From Neofusicoccum parvum (lineage: Eukaryota; Ascomycota; Dothideomycetes; Botryosphaeriales; Botryosphaeriaceae): 64,000 bases of DNA. A program made the translations under genes and the position numbers. A model generated the notes under the pieces. That model saw nothing but the letters and a program-made list of their open reading frames with translations. It was not told the origin of the DNA and ran no database searches. The stretch is from assembly GCA_020912385.1 (NCBI GenBank), contig CP087206.1, positions 434,001-498,000 on the forward strand, written 5' to 3'. Shown piece after piece: positions 23,833 through 35,557 of this stretch; the first letter of the stretch is position 1, and each line of letters opens with the position of its first letter.

Positions 23833-25032
23833 ATCAGAGTCTTTCTCGGCCCGATGTCTATTCCCTTCGACGTGCCGCTATCGGCACTTCAACCATCTTA
23901 TTAGAGATGCTTCTTCGACAAGGCGGCCGCCTTTCTATTTCTTTTGGTAATTGTTATTTCCACTCGACTCACGAGCATTACACGCAATAGACGCATGCCG
24001 TCATGGCTATGACCGGAGCAAACGGACAAAAAGGCGTTTATTTTATTGGGGTCGGGGTTCGTAACGGATCTTCTTTCCAAGATACACACAAGGCACGGGA
24101 TTTTGCTTTTACTTTTGCTTTTTCTTACTCGTTCAGAATAACAGCGCGGAGCTGATCTGGGGCCTGGCGACGGCCTGGCGTACCCGTGGTTTCTTTGGCT
24201 TCTCAACAAGGCGGTTGCAGGGACAATGCCGGACGGAGGAGTTTTTGGAAGATGGACACATCTCTGGAACCACAGGACCTCTGCTATGAGGTTACGCGCG
24301 GATCGTCACTTATACTTTTCACTGCCACTGTATTTCAACTCGTTATCACCCCATCTTTTCTTTCAAATGTCTCTCGATCCTCCTGTGGATCATCCGTGGA
24401 AGACGCGCACACCATCAGTTGGTTGAGAGGGCAGAATGTGGAAAAGCAAAATTATCTCATTCACGTTCCACGAAGCAAGTGTAGATTACAACAGCACGCT
24501 CCTCAGGGCCTCCCAACCTCATCCCACCGGGGTAATTGAGTAGGGGCAGGCACCACAGCGAGGCTATCTTGGGCTGGACTACGATAGCCAAGATGATGTG
24601 GAGCGGGCAAAAAATAGCAAGCGAGAAAGAGGGTGCCCAGGCCCCTCTGTTCTTTTTTTTTTCACTCTCACAAGGACGACCCTTAATTTTCTTACGTGCG
24701 TCCATCGTCATCGCAATCCGGTTGTCTTGTGCGCGATTACTAAGGAGATGCTGTTACGTAGTCCTGCCATCACGACCTGGAAATTGACTATGAACCCCAC
24801 TCTCCATTGTTGGTAGCAGTCCGCATGGTAAGTTGTGCCCACCAAAACTTCTTTCCCGAAACAGGTTCCTTTTTTTTCCGCTCCTCTTTCGCACCTTTGC
24901 AGCAGCGGTAAGGTTGCCTTGGACGCGCCGAAGCGGAGTCGTCCCCGGCATGTTGGGGAACGCGGTGGAAGGGAGTGGTTCCGGCGAGTCACAAGCATTG
25001 AAAAAAAAAAAATCAGAAATTTGGCGAGCGCT

Positions 25033-25066
25033 GGGACCGGTTCGGGGGGAGGAGGGGGGAGGAGGG
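25033..25066 (+). other. G-quadruplex-forming candidate
   Basis: Four plus-strand guanine runs of 3, 6, 6 and 3 with short loops in non-coding DNA about 1.2 kb downstream of the C2H2 gene. Confidence 0.35.
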
Positions 25067-27019
25067 TTCAATCGCTACTGGTTCACAGGGCTCTTTTTTT
25101 TGGGCCGGGGGTCCGGGAGAGGAGAAGAGCCGATTTGCCTTTTTTCCCTCGGTGCTTCGGAGGGCGAGAGGCGAAAGGTGGTGAGTTGCAGGGATGTGCA
25201 CGTAAGTTTTCACTTTTCAGTTTCCTTAGGGGGAGGAGCAAGGTGAAAGCAACAGCAATGACGGAACGAGGGACCGGGGGGAGGGGCGTGATGTGGAGAG
25301 GTGGACTCGTCCCTCTCTGTTTGCGTCTGCTGCGTCAGTGCGAGCGCGCGCGTGCGGTGGGTTGGTGCCTGGCGCAGTGCGGGCGGTGCAGCGACTGAGC
25401 GCTGCGCTGGTGCGGGCGTGGGCCCAGGGTTACGGCGACGCCACAGACATCATCGCCTGCGGGCGCCAGTGTGGGACAAAGTCTCGACCGGCGGTCCATT
25501 TCTGCTGGTCCCCGTTGGCGCCAAGGGGCCCAAGGGGGGCCCACCCGCCCGCTGCTGCTGCCCTGGAAAAAGAACCTGCAGCTGGGCCGGGGACCTTGGC
25601 ACCCACACGCAGGGCGACGCGCCACGCCACCAGCACTGCCGCTTTGGGAAAGCATCGCAGAGCTGCCCCATGCCCATCTACCTGCAACACACGCGCTGGG
25701 CCGGTTTCCAGTTACGGGGGGGAGCGGGGCTTAGGGCGGAGGGCTGGAGAACAAGGCAGCACGAGGAGGATTCCGGAGGGGGTCACATTTGCGGCAGACA
25801 CGGCACATGAGGGGCAGATCTGGGAACTGGAGCGCACTGCGATCCCTGAATTCCATGCCGCCGGTCGCCCGCATTTTCCCTGGATTCTTGAATTCCCATG
25901 GCTGAGCCACCGGCTAGGGCTCAATCGTTTGCAGCACGCGCAACAGGCGGGAGGGGTCGCGAGCGCACAGAGGGGCAGTCGTGGCAGTCGTGGCAGCGCG
26001 CCGCCAAATGGCCGGGCACCACCAGGCGCGCTGGCTCCTCTGCTGATGAGGCGTGTTGCTTTTTCTCCCAGCGCCCCCGCCTGCGGCCAAGCATTTCAGC
26101 GCGCCTGCGCCGCAGGACGAGACCCTGCAGCGCGCTGGCGCGGGCGTTTGGTCAGCCTGCGCTCATCTGACGGCCGCCCATGCTGGCTGCGTCGTGTCCC
26201 TGCCTGCAACCCTGCGCCAAACTCCGGCGCGCAAAGTCCGCACCGCGAGCGCGCCCACGACAGGCAATTCGCGCTGAACATCTCGTCGCTTCGCCGCCCG
26301 CGCAGTCAATGCGTCGCCGCCCGCAGAGCCGTCCCGCTTTTTCGCCGTGCAGCGGTGCTGGCGTCATCTTTACACGCCCATCGCCGCTCCATTCCTGCGA
26401 GGAGCATTACGTGTCTTGGGGAGGCCAAGGCCGGCATGGGCAGGTGCGGATGCAGCGGTGCTCTCCCGCCCGCCGGCGGTTTCGAAAGCAGGCCACGGTC
26501 CGTGTGCTCGCCTCGGCCAGCGCGTGCGGCCAGTTGCGACGCTGCGAAAGCTAATCGCGAAACGCATATCCAGCCACTCGCCCGCGCGCAGCATGTCTGC
26601 CCTCGTTGCGCCCGCGCGCGGATCGGGAGGGCTTAGCGGGCGGCGGGCGGCACGGCATGGACGCCCCCAATGTCGGATGACCCGGTGCCTGTCGAGTGCC
26701 GTCGCTGCTGGGCCTCTGCCTTGCTGGACGGCACGCGACAAGCGGCGCAAGGGCAGCGTCGCGCATTGCATGCGCATCGACAGGACAGAAGCGTCGCCAC
26801 GACAGCCCTCCGCCAGCCGCTGTGCGCGTTTGCTCGCTCTCGCTTTGCACGCCGTCGCATCTGCGACGCCCCCGCCACCGTTGCCCAAGCAATCTGCCGT
26901 GCGGCGCGGGACTTCGAAACGTCCAGCCCCCGGCCGCGGCTCCTCAGCCTTAGACGCCGTCACGTGTGCGCAGCGTGGCTCGAGGACGCGCGCGCGTTCC
27001 TGGATAGGTAGGTATGCAC

Positions 27020-27050
27020 TCTGCTGCTCCTGCTCCTGCTGCTCCTGCTG
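27020..27050 (+). repeat. CTG/CTC trinucleotide microsatellite
   Basis: About ten imperfect CTG/CTC units in non-coding DNA. Confidence 0.7.
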
Positions 27051-29681
27051 TCATCTCCGCTGCCGTCTCTGTCTCCCGCACGCGTTGCACCTCGCATCAC
27101 GCGACGTGAGATCGCCTTGCGCCCGTGGGCCCTGCATCTCGCTGCCCGTCGGCCGTTCCAGCTGGCGTCCGCCGCGGATCCCAGGCCAGGTACGGAGTAC
27201 GCTTGCTTCTTGTTCTCTTTCCTTCGTTGTGCGACCATGCTCCCGTGTCTCAGCCTGTATTTCCCGTTGAGGTCGGACGGGCCTATATCGCAACGGCAGC
27301 CCACTCTCCGCGCCCAGCCATGCGTCAAGCGCGCTGGGGACAGCCTGCTCCCGCCGGTGCATCCGCTGGAGATGCTCGCGACCAGGAGAGACGTGAGGGC
27401 GCCCGGCAATACGAATGTGCTCCCACACTCCGCGGCGCTTCCAATCAGTCGACCCGACGTTGGGAGGTCCGAAACTCGACATGCGCGCCGGTACGCGGGC
27501 GTCGCGAGGGCAGATCCCCATGCACGTCGAGTCAGTTGCGCCGTCTGACATCTCAGAATATCCGATCTTGGAGGACTGGCGGCCGTGGTTCGGATATCGC
27601 GCCGCTCAGCTGGTGTTTTATGCCCGCACATCCGCGTCGTCATAACTGTGTGCCTTGCAGACCCTTGGGCCACACCCGCCAGGCTCTCTCTCGGCCGAAA
27701 GTTTTCCTCGCGAGAGGCCTTTTCTCTCTCCCACGCACTTTGGGGTAGGCAGATCATCCGAACAAAGTCCGCCGTGGAGTCGGCATGTCGTGACTCAGCG
27801 GCTCACTTCAGCTATCGTCATCTCTACGTCTGCCTCCTTCCGCCCCTTCGAACCTCCAGCCCACTGTTCTCCGTTTCACTTCATTTTCTCGACTCATGCC
27901 TCTTTTGCACGTCTCCGCAAAAGCGCCTACGCTGGCTCCATTCGGAAGCCCGGCTTCCGGATCAAGACGAGCAGGAACAAAGGAGTTGCGGAACAAAGTC
28001 CGGTGCCTCTCTGTCTCATCGTCGCCCTGTCTCGCGATCTGAGGCTCCAGCCATCCGACCCTCAATGCCCTGCAACGGGCTGTCTTTGACTTTGGATTTT
28101 GCTTAAACCACCCCTGGATTTGGCCGTGGCGATCACGGCCGCAGCCGCAGCGCCTCACCGCAGGGCGCACCGCACCGAGCAGGCATTATGCGGCCTGTTC
28201 CTGCCACTGTTGCTGCGTGTCTGCGTGCGCTGTTTGCTGGCGGATGATGATACCCTGCTCTACCCTAGTTACCTCGTGAGCAGTGGTGCTCCTTGTTCCG
28301 CCTTGCCGTCCCATGTACGCGCATCCGCAACGCGAGCATCCCGCAGCAAGCCACACCTCAACCGCCGCAGGTGCCCGACGGTAGGTAGATGCTCCCAGAC
28401 GCCACGCGCGCAGCTGCAGGAAACTCTACAGTGCGTTGCTCGGGTTTGTGCGAGTCTCTATCTCTTTTTCTTCTCTTCTCCGTGCTACCTTCTCTTTTCT
28501 TTTCTCTTTCCTCTCCCCTTGAACTTCTCGCTCTGCAGGCCGTACACGTAGCATTGGCACAAACGCAGGGATGGCGATGCGTATCTCCGCAGCTATTCAC
28601 ACGCACATGCCTCCTGCACGTAAGACGGTCGACGGTACGTATAACGGGCTTTTTTTCTTTTTCTTTTTCGTTTTTACGCACACCTATCACCGGGTCTTGA
28701 TGTTAATCGGAAACATTGTGGCTGCGGAAACGCGGGGTGGCTTGGTTGTCCCTTCCGGTTTCCGTTTCGGGTTGTTTTGCGTAACGCGGTTCCTTTCTTG
28801 TCTGCCTGCCCCTGGGCGCGTTTGTGCCTGTCTTGGATGATGGATGTTTCTGGCCCTGCGGCTGTCCGGAAACTGGTGGACGGAGGGGCGGGCGATCCGG
28901 GAAGTCGGACTGGACCCTGACTTGCGGCGGAGCTGGGGCTGGACTGGACCCTGGCGCCTGTGCAGGCTGGACTACCCGCCCGTCCACCCGGGCCACCGTA
29001 TTCCGGTGGGTCGTAGTGGAGAGGGACGCTTGCTGACACGTATGTGCACACTTATGCACATTTCTCGCGATTCCTGCTGCGGATGCTGGCCTGCGTTATG
29101 TCTCCCTGCTTAGCCGGCCGCACAGCAGCGGTGGGGTGCTATGGAGCGGGAAAGCGGCTGTTCTAGAGCTGGGTGTATGGTGTGGAAGGAGCGCTTCGTG
29201 TCCAGGCGAGCAGCGTCTGCACATTCTGGACGGCAGGCGCTGGACGGACCGGCCCCCGCTCACGGGTATGCAGGGATCCGGCGGCCGACTCGAGGGCAAG
29301 GCACGTAGCCATGTCGTACAGCGGGCGGGCGGGACGCACACCGGAGAAACACCATAGGCAGGAACCTCGACCAGGTTTCGGCTTCACGCTTTTGCGGAAA
29401 CGAGACGCGGGCCAGAGTTCCGTGGCAAGACTAAGGCACGATAGATCGGAGAGGCTGCGCCAGATCGACCGTTCGTCGCTGATCGTAAGATCGTTTTCTT
29501 TCCTTTTGTACTCTTTACATATTGTGGCTGGTTTTCCTCATCTCTGCCCAACTGCCGTCCTCTCCTGATTTTCCAAATCACTTCAGCCCCGAAATTCCGA
29601 TGCAGGAAAGTGCCTGTATATACCCTTGGGTGTTTTCCGCGGAGGCACAGCAGCGAGGCCGTTGTTTGTACAACATGCAGC

Positions 29682-29696
29682 TTTTTTTTTTTTTTT
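29682..29696 (+). repeat. Poly(T) run
   Basis: Fifteen consecutive thymines within pyrimidine-rich non-coding DNA. Confidence 0.7.
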
Positions 29697-32222
29697 GCTC
29701 TTTCCCTGCTGTAACATGGCCGCATCGACTCGCTTGCCTTACATCGAACTTCTCATCTGATCTCACCTGCATCATTCCTGTGCCCTTTGCCTTGCTTTTT
29801 ACATGACGGCCACCTTGCTTCCCGCCAACCTCCCCACGCTTCTCTTTCTCTTCTTACCAATCATTTCGGATACGAATGTACTTACCCGCCCGCAGCGCGC
29901 TCCTGCTGCAGTTCCAATGTTACTGGTCGGCAGAAATGCGCGCAGCGGTGGCGGCAGAAAAATGACCGCTCACCTACCACAACCATAACACCCTCCTTCC
30001 CAGCGACACACTCCACACATACCCGCATCTTCTGGTTGTCCGCTTGATGCGAGCGTGCCCTCTCACAACAATTTCCTCCACGCCCTCCTTCCCTGTCCAC
30101 TTTCCCTGCCCTGCTCTGCTCTGCCCTAAAGCACCAACGCCCACTTGCCCACGGCCCGCCGCATACGCACCCGGAGATTCTAGGTACACAGATGAAAGAC
30201 TACTGGACATCCTTGCTTTGCTCCGCCCACCACCGATTTGCATGGGAAAGAGGAGCCGAAGCATTGATTCGGATAGCTTTTGCACCGCGTTCCGAGCGAA
30301 GTTTCTTTTCTTTCTTTTTCAAAAGGAGGGCACGCGAACGGATTTTGCCCTACAAACTCCGGCACGCAGGCAGACGTGTGTTTCTTTCGTCGGGTTGGCC
30401 TGAGCCCCGAGCGCGGAAGGCAGTCTCCCCGCCTGCATGCATGCATCTGCAACCGTGGGCGAGCGCCACGCGGGATATCCACCACCAACCTCGCTCAACT
30501 GACAAATAGGCACCGGACGACGCCACGATACATTGCCCTCCCCACCCACCTCCCCCCCTTTTTTTTCCCTCTAAGCCAGGCCATCCCTATCCGCCGCCTC
30601 CCCGCTTCCGTCTCACACGTGGCTTTTTGTCGCACGCGCGCGGGCGCGGGATGGACGGGCTCAGAGTTCACCCGAGACAGCGGGAGCCGGGACGGCTGGG
30701 GAGGGATCTACGAAGATCGGCGCTGCGTGGCTTGCCGGCGGGTGTCCTTTCATTTGCTGGGAGGGCAGGTGGGTTCAGGTACGGGAGGGTCTTGGTGTTT
30801 CGGGGGCTGAGGTGCGGTGGCTGTCGTGCCGCGGTATCGGGTCGGGCTGGAGAAGGGCTTTTTTTTTCAAGATGCAGTCTCGTTGGGCAGCATCGGTTGC
30901 TTGTGCTGCTCTTCGTCGACTGCGGTGGGTTGGGGAGGTTTCGCGTTGCTTGTGGCGTGGTTCCGCTTTCCACGCGGCCGTGCCGGTTTGGTAGCGGGGG
31001 TGTCAAGCTGGGCTGACGGGCAGTGAAAGACAGTAATCGGCTCGCCACAGGGTCGAGAACCATCTGGAAATACACTCGAGGGTGTGGAATACTCTATCCG
31101 GGGTGAAAGCTGAAAGATACGAGCCTTTCGATCTGAGAATGTTGGACCGGCAGCTAAATTACCCACCGCAGCCGTGCTGCTTCTCCGCCACCTAATCAAT
31201 ACTGCAGCAGATAAGGGAACATTATGCAACTGTTCAGCCGGGGGAAGCCATTGGACTGTCTTCCAGTGTTACTCCAAAATTGATCATCCCATGTTCCTTG
31301 GCATTGACCACTGCCAAGTTGAACATGCATTAATCTCCAACTCATACTGGATGCCTGTTGACTTTCTGACCTCGAGAGCAAAATATCGATCCTCGTTTGA
31401 ATAGCTTGAGACACAGGCTCCAAGCCAACAACTGTGTTTTATACGTACGATCTTGCTTGTCGTGTCTTTGCGTCTTCTTAAGACCCCTCGACCCTTAAGA
31501 TCGGCTCGCAGATTAACAGACCCGACTATTGCTATTAAACTCACCTGTCAAAACCCAACCCTGTGCAGATCAGTTTTTCGTATTGCACTATGATGTTTTA
31601 TTCTTTCATTGTCCTTCGTTTATTGCGCCCTGGCGTGTAGGTGCATTGGTACTCTTCCAGTCAGAGCTACGCACCCCTTCCGCGCCTGAGAGTTGGGCTT
31701 CTACGGCCAACATGACCCAACCATATGTGAGGCAATGCTGGTGAATGAGAAAAGATGTACTTTCGTATCATTATTTTGCAGCTCTTCCAAATAACACTAG
31801 CATTTTATCAGCGGTGGATTTATGGATCCGCGGCACTGGAACGCCACGGTTGACAAAGAAAGGAACAAGAGGATGGAAGTCCACCGTGCTCACTTCGGAC
31901 TTATTTTCCACATACCCTGAATACTGCCATAAATATAGCCGGAGTCTAGCCCATAAGATGGTCTTAAACCAAAACTTGGAGGTTAAAAATTGACATCCCT
32001 CGCGCAGATACCTGGTAGCTCTCGGTAGGGTTGGAACCACACCGTGGATTGGAATTTGCCAGTTGAGGTACCTTTGTGGAAGTCCTCAGTGAACGTGGGT
32101 TAAGGGAAAGATTGTGTCACATCGTCTAGTAAATTGTAGCAAACCGTTACCGCTCATCATGATTGGGAAGATGTCGGTTGCAGAGAGATTTTCAGCTGTC
32201 TCCCGTACTAATCAAGCTTTGT

Positions 32223-32917
32223 TTACTTCTCAGTACATCTGCATACTCCGTCGACTACGGTGCCCTTCACTGCAAAGCCGTTGGCATCCGAGCATGCCTT
32301 CGTACATGAATCATCACTTGCGATCTGTTTGCTAAAGTCAGCAGCTACCTCCCTGTACTCTTTACGCATGTATGATACTTACATCACAGTTGCACCCGTA
32401 ATAAGCGCTGTCAGAGTCGGCATTGGTACCGGTTGTGCAAGTCATCAGATCTGTGTATTTTTTGAAAACCTTATCAACCACCTGTGCCGCGAAACTGTTA
32501 GTAGTCTCCAAGTATTCATTCATCGTGTCAATACTTCCCGGATCATTTGAATAGGTCTGGTCCGCACAAATTGGAATGCATTGGTCGTCGCTCCGGCACT
32601 TCACGGGTGATACAGTCAGCCTGTTGTTACCTTCAGACATATTTCGACCTGCGGAGTCTTACATAGCAATCGCAGACCTTTCTTCCAGGTACGAGATCCG
32701 TAACACAAGTTCCGAGTGGCGCGCCACCATTGACCAGAGGCGGACCTTCACAGAACTGGACACATTGGTCATCGCTATTGCATGGATGCCACTAAGAGAG
32801 GATCAGCAACCATATGAAGTGAAAAGAAACAGTGTCTTGGAAGAACAGGTTTACCTCTTCCGCCATACCAAGTGCAGTGAAAACAAGAGCTACGGAGAGA
32901 ATTCCAAAAGAGCGCAT
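32223..32917 (-). CDS. Secreted three-module cysteine-rich protein, CS-alpha-beta (defensin-like)
   Basis: Four exons: 32855-32917, 32663-32791, 32383-32598 and 32223-32324. All three introns (63, 64 and 58 nt) are phase 0, with GTAAA/GTAAG donors and AG acceptors, giving 169 residues. Exon 1 is a signal peptide (MRSFGILSVALVFTALGMA, cleavage near 19). Exons 2, 3 and 4 each encode one cysteine module with a shared Ser-Asp-Asp-x-Cys-x3-Cys start and a Cys-x-Cys end. Module 1 cysteines are at 25, 31, 35, 50, 61 and 63; module 2 at 65, 71, 75, 118, 133 and 135; module 3 at 143, 147, 164 and 166. C-x5-C-x3-C...C...C-x-C is the cysteine-stabilised alpha-beta framework of defensins and related small secreted peptides. 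Module 2 has a long helical insert before its fourth cysteine. Function is unknown; antimicrobial, host-interaction or self-signalling roles are all possible. Confidence 0.75.
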
Positions 32918-32980
32918 GTTGAATGAGTGTAAGTAGTAAAAAATTGGGCAGAGATATGGGAAATCCTGAGCCTTTTCGGA

Positions 32981-32987
32981 ATATATG
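32981..32987 (-). promoter_or_regulatory. TATA-like box upstream of the three-module gene
   Basis: The minus strand reads CATATAT about 65-70 nt before the ATG at 32917, at a reasonable TATA position for a short fungal 5' UTR. Position and sequence are the only support. Confidence 0.3.
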
Positions 32988-33435
32988 AAGAAAGGGTCCT
33001 GGAGCATTGAAATACCTTGTGCACTTGCCAAAAATAGTGTTCAAATAAACTTCGACCACCAATCACAGGGAAGGGCCGACTAATCTCCGCCCACTTCCGT
33101 AGGAACACCGTACTGTATCATTACTACCATCCGTAGGAGAAATCTACTGGCTCTCTACGTAGGTATGTGGATCTTGAATGGCTTCCGCAAGAATGCAGCA
33201 AGGTCTGGAATTAAGGCAAATACGCCACGAACACGTCCTGGGCGAATCTACGGCCATGCCGCCGTACCTTACTTTCCGGATCGATTATTCGTGGTGAGAA
33301 TCTTGAATCAGGAAGTTGCTGTTGAAAGGTGTCAAAATCTTCGAGGGCCGATAGGCTCTGCCACAGAAGTCCGTGGACATCGCACCTGGGATCTGGGTTA
33401 CGTTGAGGCCCTGGGTAGCGCAAGCTCCATATCTC

Positions 33436-33454
33436 AAAAAAAAAAAAAAAAAAA
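33436..33454 (+). repeat. Poly(A) run
   Basis: Nineteen adenines followed by GGGGG. No retroposed unit with pol III boxes or target-site duplication could be delimited around it. Confidence 0.75.
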
Positions 33455-33923
33455 CGGGGGGACGCTGTCAAGATACCTGCAAGCCAATGGGTTGCCTCTA
33501 GCGACGTCTATGACGGTATGTTATCACTTTATTGCCTGCTGTGCAGCAGATTCTAAGGCTTTAGGTTAATCGCTTGGTGTTTGAATGGTCTATGATGGCC
33601 TTTAGGCGTTAAAGAAGAGAGGCGCAGGACAGATGATGAAATAACGGGCAGGCTAAACCATCTACCTTTCTTCTTTTATGGAATCTGTTGGGAAGGAAGT
33701 GACAACAAGGTAAGGCAGGGATGTCTCACTAAGCTTTGTATTTGTCCTGCGGGAATATCGTCATAAGCGGCGAATTCAAGATATATCCCTCTCTCTACGT
33801 AATTCCTCCCTACGAGGAACTGCGGCTGGAGATGTCGGTCTTCATGAAAATCGTCTCTTCATTTATAGCATCTACGAAGCCTCTGAAATAGTTCTGTCCA
33901 GAACGTTCGTCACTCTGCCTGAT

Positions 33924-34670
33924 CTACGACCTATTGAACATACGGCTCATGTCTAAAGTCTCGGTGGACAATTCTCCCGCCTCCGTCAGCTTCATGAAAC
34001 TCAGCATCATTGTGCCGTCTTGACCACCCGGTCCACGCCCATAGATCCTCTCCCCCAGCATCCGCATCTGCATGGGCATCTGAGAATCTCCGTAGTGCTC
34101 GAGAATGTCGCTCTTCTTCGGCGCGGCCTCCAGAGAGCTCCAGTCAGGGGCGCCGACCATGCCAGCCGCAATGCACTCCGCCTTCTTCTGCTCATTCCAC
34201 CAGGGCGGCAGCAAGTCCTGGCGACTCTCAAGCTTCCGCAAGAATTTTCGGAATGCCGGCAGGCTATTGCGCTCGCCAGCAAAGACGGAGCCGTCAGTGT
34301 TGATGGCCTCAAGGTTGTAGTCGTCGTTCAGGCGGAGGCGGAAAGTGTCGATCAAGAGCTTGTAGACGTCTTTTTCGGGGCGGTCATGGAGCCAAGTTCC
34401 CGAATCGAGCCTGGTGAAGGGCTTGTCGATCTGGACACTGAGGTTCTTAGGCGGCGTTCTGGTGGAGGTTCCGTTGGTGATTGTGGAGGACGCGGCGCTA
34501 GCAGATGCGACGTTGATTGCACAGGACTTCTTGTGTGTCTTCCAGTCGGCTTTCTGGCAGTCGCGCGAGCAGTAGTGCGTGGTGTGGCATTTGGCGCAAC
34601 GCTTGATGTTGCCGTCGGTCTTGCCACAGATCGCGCAAGAGGGCGTGGTGGTACCATTGAGGTCCGCCAT
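33924..34670 (-). CDS. MYND zinc-finger protein with conserved C-terminal domain
   Basis: A single exon of 248 residues from ATG 34670; the frame extends 14 codons upstream but without an ATG. The MYND finger at residues 12-50 has the full ligand set: C-x2-C, C-x2-C, YC-x3-C, H-x3-C (ending KTHKKSC). MYND fingers bind proline-rich partner peptides. After a Ser/Thr linker comes a roughly 150-residue domain with landmarks FTRLDSGTWLHDRPEKDVY, LLPPWWNEQKK and MPMQMRMLGERIYG. This domain is shared with the next upstream gene (35558-36118). The arrangement matches fungal MYND-type proteins with a C-terminal region of unknown function. A role as a protein-interaction adaptor is inference. Confidence 0.9.
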   Translation of the reverse strand: MADLNGTTTPSCAICGKTDGNIKRCAKCHTTHYCSRDCQKADWKTHKKSCAINVASASAASSTITNGTSTRTPPKNLSVQIDKPFTRLDSGTWLHDRPEKDVYKLLIDTFRLRLNDDYNLEAINTDGSVFAGERNSLPAFRKFLRKLESRQDLLPPWWNEQKKAECIAAGMVGAPDWSSLEAAPKKSDILEHYGDSQMPMQMRMLGERIYGRGPGGQDGTMMLSFMKLTEAGELSTETLDMSRMFNRS

Positions 34671-35557
34671 TTTGCTTGGGGAGTTGGAAGAAGAAAGTCT
34701 GGTGTTTTTCAAAAGAGTTTGTTGCTGTCGTAGGACGTTGGTAGTTTTTAAGTCAAATTCAAGATGGCAAACGCGGGGAAGAGGCGGGACGGCAAGGTAC
34801 AGGAGAGCTTAAGGTTTTAAACGCAGAGCTAGGGAAAGATCCAGGGGCTTCGGTGCTTTCCAGTCACATCAGGCTTGGTCCGAAGAGATCCGGCTTTGCG
34901 ACTGGTCAATTCATACATCATCTCACGTGAACACGCATTCCGCAGGGATTTCCGACGCGCGGTGTCGCGTTACCCTCAACAATATTCGTTTTCCTGACAC
35001 AAACTTAAAGCTTGATGACTTGCACTTAAGTCCGAGCAAAAGCGTCTGGCCGATCTTTTTAGAATAGCCCCGCGAGCCTTTCAGCGTGCGTGTTTTCTTC
35101 TGTTTTGCTCACTCCATCAACTGAATCCACTAGAACTCGCGGGAAAAACTCCCGCAAGCCAAGCCATTATCCAGGCTTCAACGCGGCCCAATGCATCTTA
35201 AGAAAATGACTCATCAACTCCCGCAGTGGTCTGACCTGTCTCTACAATTATCAGTGCTGCGCCTGATGCAGTCTCTCCCTTGCCTGGTCAATGTATGAAG
35301 TACTGCAACAAGGACAGACGTTTCACATATGGGTAGTTGTAACATTCGTCCGGACGTAAGTATGTAGCGAAAAAAGAAAAAAAAGAAAAAGGACAGCCTC
35401 GCCCGAATGGATGCTTCAGCTGTCCATGAAGATATCTACGTGTTGAAACACCTCTCGAGCCGACCGCGTGCATTTTCACAGCACTCCCCAATCAGTACAC
35501 TGAACCGCTTTACCGAAGCCTTCCGCTCATCAACACCATCAGTGACCCTCAACCTGA
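34671..35557. other. Intergenic between the tandem MYND-family paralogues
   Basis: AT-richer DNA separating two same-strand paralogues. It contains one copy of a diverged dispersed repeat (about 35315-35430) and otherwise no gene that I recognise. Confidence 0.5.
35315..35430 (+). repeat. Diverged dispersed repeat, copy 1
   Basis: Shares a 16-base block, AACATTCGTCCGGACG (35341-35356, containing a perfect 10-bp palindrome), with a second locus at 45568-45583. Similarity extends to both sides: CACATATGGGTAG upstream and a block ending CCATGAAG downstream, interrupted by an A-rich insertion. Orientation is the same as copy 2. Many differences are C/T or G/A. Confidence 0.5.

Larger units (their letters stand above)
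23833..32222. other. 8.4-kb non-coding tract, GC spike at 25.3-27.1 kb, AT-richer from 31 kb
   Basis: The first few hundred bases are probably the 3' UTR of the C2H2 gene. No frame longer than 60 codons has a recognisable domain; the largest (25293-26636, 447 codons) is Arg/Ala/Pro/Cys-rich and lacks support. CT-rich stretches and homopolymer T runs are frequent at 28.4-30.6 kb. Base composition changes near 31.0 kb to AT-richer sequence that continues through the secreted-protein and MYND genes. Confidence 0.5.
32918..33923. other. Intergenic, AT-richer, with 19-base A run
   Basis: Promoter side of the three-module gene and downstream side of the MYND gene. It includes a run of 19 adenines at 33436-33454. 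No gene or further cysteine module was found on either strand. Confidence 0.5.

Noticed and set aside
25293..26636. 447-codon plus-strand open frame
   Set aside because: Same GC-driven composition, overlapping frames on both strands, no motif or splice structure suggesting a gene.
31174..31404. Plus-strand frame with a Cys-x-Cys (LCNCSAGG), checked as a possible relative of the cysteine modules
   Set aside because: No Cys-x3-Cys partner, no signal peptide and no splice sites to add one.
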